Notes under the pieces: model-generated
What the model saw: the letters and a program-made list of their open reading frames with translations, nothing else
What the model was told of the DNA's origin: nothing
Database searches by the model: none
Shown: piece after piece, positions 1 through 6,649 of the stretch
Layout: each line of letters opens with the position of its first letter
Position numbering within the stretch: position 1 is the first letter of the stretch
DNA from: JAVVPO01 sp036655715
Lineage (GTDB): Bacteria > Bacillota > Clostridia > Lachnospirales > Cellulosilyticaceae
Assembly (NCBI GenBank): GCA_036655715.1
Contig: JAVVPO010000101.1
Location: forward strand, 1 to 6,736
Direction: 5' to 3'
DNA: 6,736 nt
Translations under genes and position numbers: made by a program

Positions 1-1265
1 AAGTCGTACGAAAGCTTAAAAATTTGGGGATTGGAGTTTACTTCGAGAAGGAAAATATTAATACCCTTTCTGGTGAAAGTGAATTACTTTTATCCATTCT
101 AAGTTCTATTGCACAAGAAGAAATGATTTCGCTTTCTCAAAATATTAGATGGGCCAATCAAAGGAGGTATAGCAGAGGGGAATTTCAAGTTTCACCAAGT
201 AAACTCACAGGATATGATGTTGACCCGGTAACCAAGGGATTAGTAGTAAATAAAGAGGAAGCCCAATTGATAAAACGTATTTTTAAAGAATATATTGGCG
301 GAAAAGGAGCAGCCAAAATTGCTCGACTGTTAAACGAAGAAGGTATTCCAACTATTACAGGAAAGGTGTGGAGAGGGTCTTCTGTAAGGCGAATGCTAAA
401 GAATGAAAAATATTGTGGCGATGTACTGATGCAGAAAACCATAACTTCAAATGATATTACATTTAAACGCAAATTGAACAGAGGAGAGCAGCCACAATAC
501 TATATTAAAGATAATCACGAACCAATTGTATCAAGAGAGGAGTTTGAATTAGTACAGAGATTAACAGAGGAAAGAGGTCTTGCCAAAGGATTAACTGAAG
601 ATGTCAAAAAGAAAACTAGCAATAGATATGTACTAAGTGGAAAGATCGTATGCGGAAAGTGTAATATGACTTATAAGCGGACGACGCAAAATTCAGGTAA
701 AATGTGTGCGAGGGTTGCCTGGTTTTGTTCAAGCGCTCAGGATAGTATCCGAAGAGCATGTTCAAATGGCGCAATACATGATGACACTTTACAGTTAATT
801 AGCATCAATGTGCTCAAGAAGCTTTACGAGAACATAGATACACTACTAGTACCATTTGTAGAAATATTGAGAGAAGTAAATGATATAAGCAATGACCAAG
901 ATATTATAGAATGTGACCAGCAGATTCGAGCTTTGCTCAGGCAGATGAGTGCATTGACTGATCTTGCGAGTAAGGGCAGTTTAACGCCGGTGCTGTATAA
1001 CAGGCAGATGACAGAAGTGGGTCAAAAAATTAAAGAATCGAAGAGAAAAAGAGAAAATATAACGCGCAAACATTATGCTAATATTACAGTCTTAAAAGAC
1101 ACGGTGAAAATAATAGATTGCCTAAAAAGTACAGAAGGCAATATAGATAGTTTGGAGAAGGAATTGGTGGATAATATTTTTGATAAAATTATAGTGAAGT
1201 CAAGACAACAGGTTGTTTTTAGACTACTAAATGGCATTGAACTTTCGGAAAGAATAGGAGGTTGA
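1..1265 (+). CDS. Large serine recombinase, first of a triplet, 5'-truncated by window edge
   Basis: This is a DNA-cutting site-specific recombinase of the large serine family, probably acting in element integration or excision. The reading frame is open to the left edge (first full codon at position 3), and the residues there (VVRKLKNLGIGVYFEKENINT) fit the end of the resolvase catalytic domain, so the TTG at 24 is not a real start. The catalytic Ser and Arg residues lie outside the window. What follows is the helix E region (SIAQEEMISLSQNIRW), the recombinase domain (about nt 190-520), a zinc ribbon with Cys codons at nt 651, 660, 726 and 759, a charged coiled-coil stretch (about nt 880-1160), and a C-terminal strand ending FRLLNGIELSE, the ending type shared by all three neighbours. 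It is followed after 2 nt by the second recombinase-family gene, so co-transcription is likely. Family assignment is secure; target site and activity cannot be seen. Confidence 0.92.
   Translation, partial: VVRKLKNLGIGVYFEKENINTLSGESELLLSILSSIAQEEMISLSQNIRWANQRRYSRGEFQVSPSKLTGYDVDPVTKGLVVNKEEAQLIKRIFKEYIGGKGAAKIARLLNEEGIPTITGKVWRGSSVRRMLKNEKYCGDVLMQKTITSNDITFKRKLNRGEQPQYYIKDNHEPIVSREEFELVQRLTEERGLAKGLTEDVKKKTSNRYVLSGKIVCGKCNMTYKRTTQNSGKMCARVAWFCSSAQDSIRRACSNGAIHDDTLQLISINVLKKLYENIDTLLVPFVEILREVNDISNDQDIIECDQQIRALLRQMSALTDLASKGSLTPVLYNRQMTEVGQKIKESKRKRENITRKHYANITVLKDTVKIIDCLKSTEGNIDSLEKELVDNIFDKIIVKSRQQVVFRLLNGIELSERIGG
1256..1261 (+). promoter_or_regulatory. Ribosome binding site that fixes the start of the second recombinase gene
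   Basis: AGGAGG lies inside the last codons of the first recombinase gene, 6 nt before the ATG at 1268. An in-frame TTG at 1262 touches the site directly and so cannot be used with it; this is why ATG 1268 is chosen. Confidence 0.8.
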
Positions 1266-1267
1266 TT

Positions 1268-2224
1268 ATGAAAGGAAAGATTCCTTATGGGTATAAATTA
1301 GATTCAGAAGGACGGCCCATTTTGGATCCTGAGAAGGCTCCGTATGTGGCTATGATATTCGAAAAATATCTAAACGGTATTTCACAGATGGATATTATGA
1401 AATGGCTTAACGAAGTCGGTGCGCACTCACCAACTGCTAATAATGAATGGAAGCATAACACTATTGGGTATTTGATTTCTAATAGTAAATATACGGGTGT
1501 CGGGGGATTCCCACTCATAATTACTAAAGAGATGCTAATACAGGTAGAAGAAATAAGAAGAAAGAGTCATAAAAGATATGATAATAATTATTACACTAAC
1601 AGCAACGGGAGGAATAAAAAATTTTGTTTCACAGCAAAACTTGTTTGTGCTAAATGTAACCGGCAATTTACAAGTCACAGGGTAGGTAATGGTAAGACGA
1701 TAAATAAGATTCATGTCTGGAGATGCGGCAATTATATTGTAAACAATATGGTGCAATGTGAAGTAGCAGTGGCTAACAATGATTTAGAAGAGCTATTTAC
1801 GGAGATATTTAAAAAGTTCTTTCAAAATTATGAGGCGCTAGAAAGGGCACAAATGGGTAAATGCAAAAATAGCGTAGAAAGTAATGAAGATGTTGTAAAA
1901 ATAGATTTAGAAATTAAGGATCACCTTAAAACTAAAAATCGAAGCGCAGACAGGATAGTAGAACTGTTACAACAACGTACCAATGAATTATGGAAGACGA
2001 TTACATTGGATGACTTCAAAGAAACAACAAAAGAATTAAGAAAAATAATCAAATCGCTAGATAGGGCACCAGATTATTTTGACGCCGAATTATTTAATAG
2101 AACTATAAAACAAGTCACTTTATACCCATCAGGTAAAGTGACTTTTATTTTTTTGAACGGCATCACTATTCACAGTATTTATAAGGAATATAGTAAACGA
2201 AAGCGAGGGAAACAATATGGCTAA
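1268..2224 (+). CDS. Catalytic-domain-less large serine recombinase family protein (middle of triplet)
   Basis: This 318-residue protein has the DNA-binding half of a large serine recombinase but no resolvase domain. It opens directly with the recombinase-domain signature (KIPYGYKLDSEG at residues 4-15, then FEKYLNGISQMDIMKWLNEVG). Next come a zinc ribbon (Cys127, Cys130, Cys153, Cys164), a charged coiled-coil region (about residues 190-270) and the C-terminal strand VTFIFLNGITI. Full-size family members carry about 130-150 more residues at the N-terminus, including the Ser nucleophile. Here the preceding gene ends 2 nt upstream, so there is no lost domain hidden in another frame. A good ribosome binding site and an intact frame argue for a maintained gene rather than a decayed one. 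I infer an accessory role, such as binding the attachment site or partnering the catalytic recombinases on either side. A relic that still translates is the alternative. Its end overlaps the third gene by 8 nt. Confidence 0.88.
   Translation: MKGKIPYGYKLDSEGRPILDPEKAPYVAMIFEKYLNGISQMDIMKWLNEVGAHSPTANNEWKHNTIGYLISNSKYTGVGGFPLIITKEMLIQVEEIRRKSHKRYDNNYYTNSNGRNKKFCFTAKLVCAKCNRQFTSHRVGNGKTINKIHVWRCGNYIVNNMVQCEVAVANNDLEELFTEIFKKFFQNYEALERAQMGKCKNSVESNEDVVKIDLEIKDHLKTKNRSADRIVELLQQRTNELWKTITLDDFKETTKELRKIIKSLDRAPDYFDAELFNRTIKQVTLYPSGKVTFIFLNGITIHSIYKEYSKRKRGKQYG
2112..2154 (+). terminator. Intragenic terminator-like hairpin in the 3' end of the second recombinase gene
   Basis: A perfect 11-bp inverted repeat (AAGTCACTTTA at 2112-2122, TAAAGTGACTT at 2134-2144) with an 11-nt loop is followed by TTATTTTTTT. 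It has the shape of a Rho-independent terminator but lies within coding sequence, about 60 nt before the third gene starts. The T-run partly reflects the Phe-rich family ending, so it may have no regulatory role. If functional it would lower transcription into the third recombinase. Confidence 0.4.
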
Positions 2225-3812
2225 AAGTGTAGCGGTAATACCCGCTAAACCGACGTTTGAAATAAGAGGGTTACAACAAACGGTTAAGCTAAGGGTGTGC
2301 GCTTACTGTAGAGTAAGTACGGATAGTGAGGAGCAGTTGACAAGTTACCAAGCACAAATGCAGCATTACTTGGAATATATTTCACAAAATCCTAGTTGGG
2401 AATTTTCAGGTATTTATGCTGATGAAGGGATAAGCGGGACGAGTACCAAGAATAGAACGCAGTTTAATAAGTTAATCAAAGATTGTAAGGGTCGGAAGGT
2501 AGATTTGGTGCTTACAAAGTCTATTTCAAGATTTGCGAGGAACACCTTAGATTGCCTAAAATATATACGATTGCTAAAAGAATATGGGGTAGCAGTGTTT
2601 TTTGAGAAGGAGAATGTAAATACACTGGATTCAAAAGGTGAGTTCCTACTTACACTGCTGTCAAGCCTTGCACAAGAAGAAAGTCGGTCCGTCTCAACAA
2701 ATACGAAATGGGGAATAGCCCATAAATTTCAGCAGGGAGAAGTGATGATAAACCACACACAATTTCTAGGATATACCAAAGATGATAAAGGAAACCTGGT
2801 AGTTGTTCCAAGTGAAGGCATAATAGTAAAGCGGATTTATAAGGATTATTTAGAGGGAAAGAGTGCAAAACAGATAGCAAGAGAACTGACTGGGGACAAA
2901 ATCAAGGCACCTGCAGGAGGGAGTAAATGGTTCGATTCAACAATACTCAGTATTCTTAAGAACGAGAAGTACTACGGAGATGCTATTTTACAAAAAGGCT
3001 ATACGGAAGATTTTTTGACCAAAAAGCGTGTAAAAAATATGGGGCAGCTACCGCAATACTATATTGAGGAGAACCATGAAGGAATTATTAGCAAAGAAGT
3101 CTTTATGAAGGTGCAAGAGGAAATACTGAGGAGGAATAACCTGCCCGGTGCATCTAAAGGCGGAACGATGACTTACCAGTCCAAATTTGCATTATCTCAC
3201 AGAATAGTATGTAGCCATTGTGGCACTACGTTTAGGCGATGTGGATGGGTTCTGAAAGGTGAAAACGTAAAAGTATGGCGATGCGGAAAACGGCTAGCCA
3301 CAGCAGGGAAAGAATGTAGAGCAGAGGCGATAAGGGAGGATGCACTGCAACAAGCTTTTATAGATGCAATGAATGAACTTATTCAAAACCACCAAACATT
3401 CATTGAACCGCTATTAGAAAATATTGAAAAGGTTTTGTCACAAGAAAAACAGGGTTGCTCTATGATAGAGGCACGCATTGAAGAACTATCGAAGATACTG
3501 ACAAGGATGGTAGAAAATCAATCGAGAAGAAGTAGAGCAACAAATATTTCGGAAGAAGAGTATGTGAGTATTTCAAATGAATACACAGGCCTTGTTAAAC
3601 AGCAGGAGGAAAACAAAGCGAAAGAAAAGGCATGTGTGATGCGTAAACTGCAGATCAAAGAGTTCTTAGAGATATTAACGAGTAAAGGTGAAGTGGTAAC
3701 AGAGTACGAAGATAAGCTACTGCGACAGCTAGTGGAACGGGTACATGCTCTGGAGAATAAGAAGGTAAGATTTGAATTTAAGTGTGGAATACAGATAACG
3801 AAAAATCTTTAA
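2217..3812 (+). CDS. Large serine recombinase, complete and apparently active (third of triplet)
   Basis: This 531-residue site-specific recombinase cuts and rejoins DNA through a Ser-phosphate intermediate. After a roughly 25-residue N-terminal extension comes the resolvase domain, with YCRVSTD (Ser34 the expected nucleophile), DEGISGT (69-75), the Arg-bearing KSISRFARN (101-109), FFEKENVNT and helix E SLAQEESRSVSTNTKWG. The recombinase domain spans about residues 165-300. A zinc ribbon (Cys332, Cys335, Cys356, Cys367), a coiled-coil segment rich in Glu, Lys and Arg (about 395-490) and the usual C-terminal strand (VRFEFKCGIQI) follow. Size and domain order are normal for the family, and no key residue is missing. 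ATG 2217 is preceded by GAGGG at 2205-2209 with 7-nt spacing, and the gene overlaps its predecessor by 8 nt, which suggests translational coupling. It probably catalyses movement of the element whose end is seen here, perhaps together with the first gene product; the attachment site is not known. Confidence 0.95.
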   Translation: MAKSVAVIPAKPTFEIRGLQQTVKLRVCAYCRVSTDSEEQLTSYQAQMQHYLEYISQNPSWEFSGIYADEGISGTSTKNRTQFNKLIKDCKGRKVDLVLTKSISRFARNTLDCLKYIRLLKEYGVAVFFEKENVNTLDSKGEFLLTLLSSLAQEESRSVSTNTKWGIAHKFQQGEVMINHTQFLGYTKDDKGNLVVVPSEGIIVKRIYKDYLEGKSAKQIARELTGDKIKAPAGGSKWFDSTILSILKNEKYYGDAILQKGYTEDFLTKKRVKNMGQLPQYYIEENHEGIISKEVFMKVQEEILRRNNLPGASKGGTMTYQSKFALSHRIVCSHCGTTFRRCGWVLKGENVKVWRCGKRLATAGKECRAEAIREDALQQAFIDAMNELIQNHQTFIEPLLENIEKVLSQEKQGCSMIEARIEELSKILTRMVENQSRRSRATNISEEEYVSISNEYTGLVKQQEENKAKEKACVMRKLQIKEFLEILTSKGEVVTEYEDKLLRQLVERVHALENKKVRFEFKCGIQITKNL

Positions 3813-3819
3813 TTTTAGG

Positions 3820-3859
3820 GGGCATCACTTCTTGGTACACGAGAATTGGTGCCCTTTTT
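3820..3859 (+). terminator. Rho-independent terminator of the recombinase operon
   Basis: GGGCATCACTTC (3820-3831) pairs with GAATTGGTGCCC (3843-3854), with one G-U pair and one mismatch, around an 11-nt loop, and is followed by five T. It begins 8 nt after the stop codon of the third recombinase gene. The T-run is only on the plus-strand side, so it works in one direction. Confidence 0.85.
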
Positions 3860-3885
3860 ATATTTGGCACAAGTTGTGGTATACT
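3857..3885 (+). promoter_or_regulatory. Probable sigma-A-type promoter of recD2
   Basis: A TATACT -10 box at 3880-3885 has an extended TG motif (TGG just before it). A weak -35 (TTTATA, 3857-3862) sits 17 nt upstream and overlaps the T-run of the operon terminator. This would give the helicase its own transcript, separate from the recombinases. The predicted start lies near 3892, about 30 nt before the coding start. The ribosome binding site is AAGAGGA at 3908-3914. The call is by eye only. Confidence 0.5.
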
Positions 3886-3923
3886 AAGGCTACTATAAAT
3901 TGTACATAAGAGGATGAACGGTT

Positions 3924-6071
3924 ATGGAAAGATTACGAGGTGTAGTAGAACGAATCACCTATGCTAATGAAGAAACAGGATATAGTGTTATTAAAATAAA
4001 GTGTAAAGGCTATATGGATCTTGTAACTGTAGTTGGAAGTATGGCAACAGTTAATGTAGGGTCGGTTATTAATATAAAAGGATTTTGGTCTAGTAATCCC
4101 AAATACGGAAAACAGTTTGATGTGAAAGAATGGGAGGAAGCACTTCCAGCGAGTATTTATGGTATTGAGAAGTATTTAGGAAGTGGGCTAATCAAAGGTA
4201 TTGGGCCTGTATATGCTAAGAAGATTGTACAGCTCTTTGAAGAAAAGACACTTGATATTATCGAAGAAGAGCCAGATCGTATTATTGAAGTACCTGGCAT
4301 AGGTAAAAAAAGAGTAGAGATGATTAAAAAGGCATGGCAGGATCAAAAGGAAATCAAGAATATTATGATCTTCTTACAGTCAAATGGTGTATCCACCTCC
4401 TTTGGAAGTAGGATTTATAAATTCTACGGTGACAAGAGCATAGAAGTAATACAAGAGAATCCTTATAAGCTAGCAGATGATATCTATGGTATTGGGTTCA
4501 AAACAGCAGATGACGTTGCAGCTAAATTAGGGATTGAAAAGGACTCCTTCAAAAGATGTAGAGCTGGATTATTCTATACACTAAGTCAGTTATCAGAAGA
4601 AGGACATTGTTATGCAACTTATGAGCAGCTTGTTACTAAGTGCGTTGAAATCTTAGAAGTAGAAGAAGCGAAGGTTGTTATGAGTATTGAACACTTGGTT
4701 ATTGATAAGGAACTTATTAAAGAAGAACCAGATGTTGTTTATTTACCACCGTTCTATTTTAGTGAAGCAGGTGTGGCTAAACGCCTTAAACAGATTATGT
4801 TTGGTGGATGTGAGAAAAAGGTAGCTGATAGTGAAAAAGTCATTTCACTAGTAGAAAGTAAAGAAAACATTACCTATGATGATATTCAACGTAATGCGAT
4901 TAGGCAAGCTTCAAAATCTAAAGTGATGGTGCTAACAGGTGGTCCTGGTACAGGAAAAACAACAACTACCCACGGTATTATTACATTGTTCAAAGAATCA
5001 GGAATGGATGTTATTCTGGCGGCACCTACAGGTAGAGCTGCTAAAAGGATGAGTGAAGCAACAGGGATGGAAGCTAAAACAATCCATAGACTGTTAGAAT
5101 GTAAGCCGCCACAAGGCTATCAAAAAAATGAAGAGAATCCTATAGAAGGAGATGTGCTTATTATAGATGAGGCATCAATGATTGACATTATCTTGATGTA
5201 CAATCTCTTAAAAGCTATTCCAGATCATATGATACTGGTTATTGTAGGAGATATTGATCAGTTACCTGCTGTTGGTGCAGGTAATGTACTTAGAGATATT
5301 ATCGCATCAGGAATGATACCTACAATCAAGTTAGAACGTATTTTCAGACAAGCCATGGGAAGCAGAATTATAACGAATGCCCATAAAATTAATAAGGGTG
5401 AAAATCCTGACCTTAGAGGCGGGAAAGACAGTAATTTCTTTTTCATGGAGCAGGAAGATAATGAAGGTGTGATTAATACAATAGTGAATTTATGCACAAA
5501 GCGATTACCAACCTATTATAAAGTCAATCCTTTAAGAGACATTCAAGTACTCACACCTATGCAACGTACAGAAACTGGAGCAGCTAACCTTAATACCATT
5601 CTTCAAACAGCTTTGAATAAAAACACACTGTGTCTTAAAAGAGGTGCTACAGAATATAGATTGCATGATAAAGTTATGCAAATCAGGAATAATTACGATA
5701 AGGAAGTATTCAATGGAGATGTAGGACTTATCTCAGCTGTAGATATAGAAGAAAGGACACTAAAGGTTATGTTTGATGATAGAGAAATTGAATATGAAGC
5801 TCTAGATTTAGATGAGTTGGTACTTGCCTATGCTACGACAATTCATAAAGCACAAGGTAGTGAGTACCCTATAGTTATTATGCCTATTAGTTTTAGTCAC
5901 TATGTGATGCTTCAAAGGAACTTGATTTATACAGGAATAACAAGAGCTAAAAAGATTGTTGTATTAGTGGGAAATAGGAATGCGGTCTATGTATCGGTTA
6001 AAAATAATAATGTGAAGGATAGAAATACTAGACTTTCAGAAAGAATACAGAAAATGATAAGTGAGCTGTAG
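3924..6071 (+). CDS. recD2: RecD2-like ATP-dependent 5'-3' DNA helicase (YrrC family)
   Basis: This 715-residue SF1B helicase acts on DNA in the cytoplasm. RecD2 proteins, unlike RecD of RecBCD, work without RecB and RecC and are linked to repair and replication-fork maintenance. The N-terminus (about 1-90) looks like the family's OB-like region. Helix-hairpin-helix motifs follow (IKGIGPVYAKKI, VPGIGKKRVEMI, and a third around DIYGIGFKTADDV). The helicase core has all motifs: Walker A GGPGTGKTTTT (339 on), Ia APTGRAAKRM (367 on), Walker B DEAS (415-418), III GDIDQLPAVGAG (442 on), ERIFRQA (471-477), TTIHKAQGSE (638-647) and YTGITRAKK (669-677). Length is normal or slightly short for the family. 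ATG 3924 has a ribosome binding site 9 nt upstream. It has its own promoter after the recombinase terminator, so it is probably not part of the recombinase operon. Whether it is the chromosomal housekeeping copy or element cargo cannot be told here. Confidence 0.94.
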   Translation: MERLRGVVERITYANEETGYSVIKIKCKGYMDLVTVVGSMATVNVGSVINIKGFWSSNPKYGKQFDVKEWEEALPASIYGIEKYLGSGLIKGIGPVYAKKIVQLFEEKTLDIIEEEPDRIIEVPGIGKKRVEMIKKAWQDQKEIKNIMIFLQSNGVSTSFGSRIYKFYGDKSIEVIQENPYKLADDIYGIGFKTADDVAAKLGIEKDSFKRCRAGLFYTLSQLSEEGHCYATYEQLVTKCVEILEVEEAKVVMSIEHLVIDKELIKEEPDVVYLPPFYFSEAGVAKRLKQIMFGGCEKKVADSEKVISLVESKENITYDDIQRNAIRQASKSKVMVLTGGPGTGKTTTTHGIITLFKESGMDVILAAPTGRAAKRMSEATGMEAKTIHRLLECKPPQGYQKNEENPIEGDVLIIDEASMIDIILMYNLLKAIPDHMILVIVGDIDQLPAVGAGNVLRDIIASGMIPTIKLERIFRQAMGSRIITNAHKINKGENPDLRGGKDSNFFFMEQEDNEGVINTIVNLCTKRLPTYYKVNPLRDIQVLTPMQRTETGAANLNTILQTALNKNTLCLKRGATEYRLHDKVMQIRNNYDKEVFNGDVGLISAVDIEERTLKVMFDDREIEYEALDLDELVLAYATTIHKAQGSEYPIVIMPISFSHYVMLQRNLIYTGITRAKKIVVLVGNRNAVYVSVKNNNVKDRNTRLSERIQKMISEL

Positions 6072-6095
6072 TGTAGTTATTCAGTATTCTTTAAG

Positions 6096-6101
6096 TATAA
6101 T
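6096..6101 (+). promoter_or_regulatory. Possible -10 box upstream of the small gene
   Basis: A perfect TATAAT lies 25 nt after the recD2 stop codon. No convincing -35 or extended -10 is visible, and the DNA is AT-rich, so this could be chance. If real, it would give the small downstream gene a transcript of its own. Confidence 0.3.
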
Positions 6102-6107
6102 GAACAT

Positions 6108-6209
6108 ATGATTTATGTATTCGTCGAGAATAATGGCATTAAGAGTGAAAATAATAAATCAGTTAAAGATTATAAAAATAAGTATTTCATATATAGAGGT
6201 GAGTTGTAG
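6108..6209 (+). CDS. Possible 33-residue leader-like ORF, doubtful
   Basis: An ATG-started frame runs from 6108 to a TAG whose last base is the first base of the GTG start of the 66-residue gene. The product would be a short Asn- and Lys-rich peptide beginning MIYVFVENNG and ending YFIYRGEL. No ribosome binding site is visible before it, and I recognise no family. The one-base stop/start overlap is the best argument that it is real and coupled to the next gene, but AT-rich spacer DNA often gives such frames by chance. Confidence 0.15.
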   Translation: MIYVFVENNGIKSENNKSVKDYKNKYFIYRGEL

Positions 6210-6409
6210 TGAAGAAAAAGAAACGTAAAAAGAAGAAGCTACCAGTAGAAGAATTAAATTATAATGAGAGAGATGAGTATTTTTACTTTATTGCAGGATA
6301 CACATCCGGTGGAGCAGCTTATGGAATTACTTGGGAACAGGCTAGAGAAGAAGGGTTGATAGAGGAAGAAGAGTTTGATGATGAGAATGATTGGGAGTTA
6401 CCCTTTTAA
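6209..6409 (+). CDS. Small conserved-looking protein of unknown function, 66 residues
   Basis: I do not recognise a named family. The protein has three parts: a basic N-terminus (KKKKRKKKK at residues 2-10), a central stretch with aromatic and Gly residues (YFYFIAGYTSGGAAYGITW, about 24-42), and a very acidic tail (EEEEFDDENDWE) ending in LPF. There is no signal peptide or membrane helix. The GTG start at 6209 is supported by AGGTGA at 6197-6202, 6 nt upstream, which matches the anti-Shine-Dalgarno well. The gene lies 137 nt after recD2 on the same strand and ahead of a strong terminator, so it could be the end of the recD2 transcript. The ordered middle part and good ribosome binding site make it a likely real gene. 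The lysine run could bind nucleic acid, but that is a guess from composition only. Confidence 0.7.
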   Translation: MKKKKRKKKKLPVEELNYNERDEYFYFIAGYTSGGAAYGITWEQAREEGLIEEEEFDDENDWELPF

Positions 6410-6499
6410 CACAAATTCATCTATAGCTATTGGTAAAAGAAGTGCATTAACATAATTTTAGGATGTAACCATACAATATAAATAGTCTAAAATAAAACT

Positions 6500-6533
6500 A
6501 AGGTCTCTTCAGTAGTAATGAAGAGGCTTTTTT
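6500..6533 (+). terminator. Strong Rho-independent terminator after the small gene
   Basis: A 12-bp stem (AAGGTCTCTTCA at 6500-6511 with TGAAGAGGCTTT at 6519-6530, including two G-U pairs) encloses a 7-nt loop and runs into TTTTTT. It lies 90 nt after the 66-residue gene and probably ends the recD2/small-gene transcript. The stretch between the gene and this hairpin (6410-6499) shows nothing else I can name. Confidence 0.88.
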
Positions 6534-6605
6534 CTGAGAGCGTATTATCGACTAGAGTTTCTTCCTATTATATAGCAGATGTTTTAGCCACATTTACTCC
6601 TATAA

Positions 6606-6629
6606 ATTTTGCACCCCCGGGGGTAAAAT
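6606..6629. repeat. GC-rich perfect palindrome inside an extended dyad
   Basis: ACCCCCGGGGGT (6613-6624) is a perfect loopless 12-bp palindrome. It is flanked by ATTTT (6606-6610) and AAAAT (6625-6629), which extend the symmetry apart from an extra GC (6611-6612) on the left. The lack of a loop and of a T-run argues against a terminator. It is a GC island in AT-rich DNA, more like a protein-binding or recombination site or the end of an inserted element. Its role is unknown. Confidence 0.6.
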
Positions 6630-6649
6630 GGTACATAATATCGCGTAAA

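Noticed and set aside
24..26. TTG as the start codon of the first recombinase
   Set aside because: The frame stays open to the left edge and the residues before the TTG fit the recombinase catalytic domain, so the gene continues upstream of the window.
185..472. Minus-strand open frame of 95 codons
   Set aside because: It lies wholly inside the well-supported first recombinase gene and has no recognisable motif or ribosome binding site; the same holds for minus-strand frames at 1285-1518, 1535-1756, 2650-2880 and 5258-5497.
1262..1264. TTG as the start of the second recombinase-family gene
   Set aside because: It abuts the AGGAGG directly; ATG 1268 has proper 6-nt spacing from the same site.
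3810..3819. TAATTTTAGG repeated at 6453-6462 as a possible attachment-site direct repeat flanking recD2
   Set aside because: It is ten AT-rich bases, the first copy includes the stop codon of the third recombinase, and flanking bases do not match; chance is the simpler explanation.
3864..3869. TTGGCA as the -35 box of the recD2 promoter
   Set aside because: Spacing to TATACT (10 nt) is too short and to TATAAA at 3894 (24 nt) is too long.
6410..6600. Possible non-coding RNA or riboswitch in the spacer after the small gene
   Set aside because: Apart from the terminator hairpin I see no further conserved fold, tRNA-like cloverleaf or repeat array.
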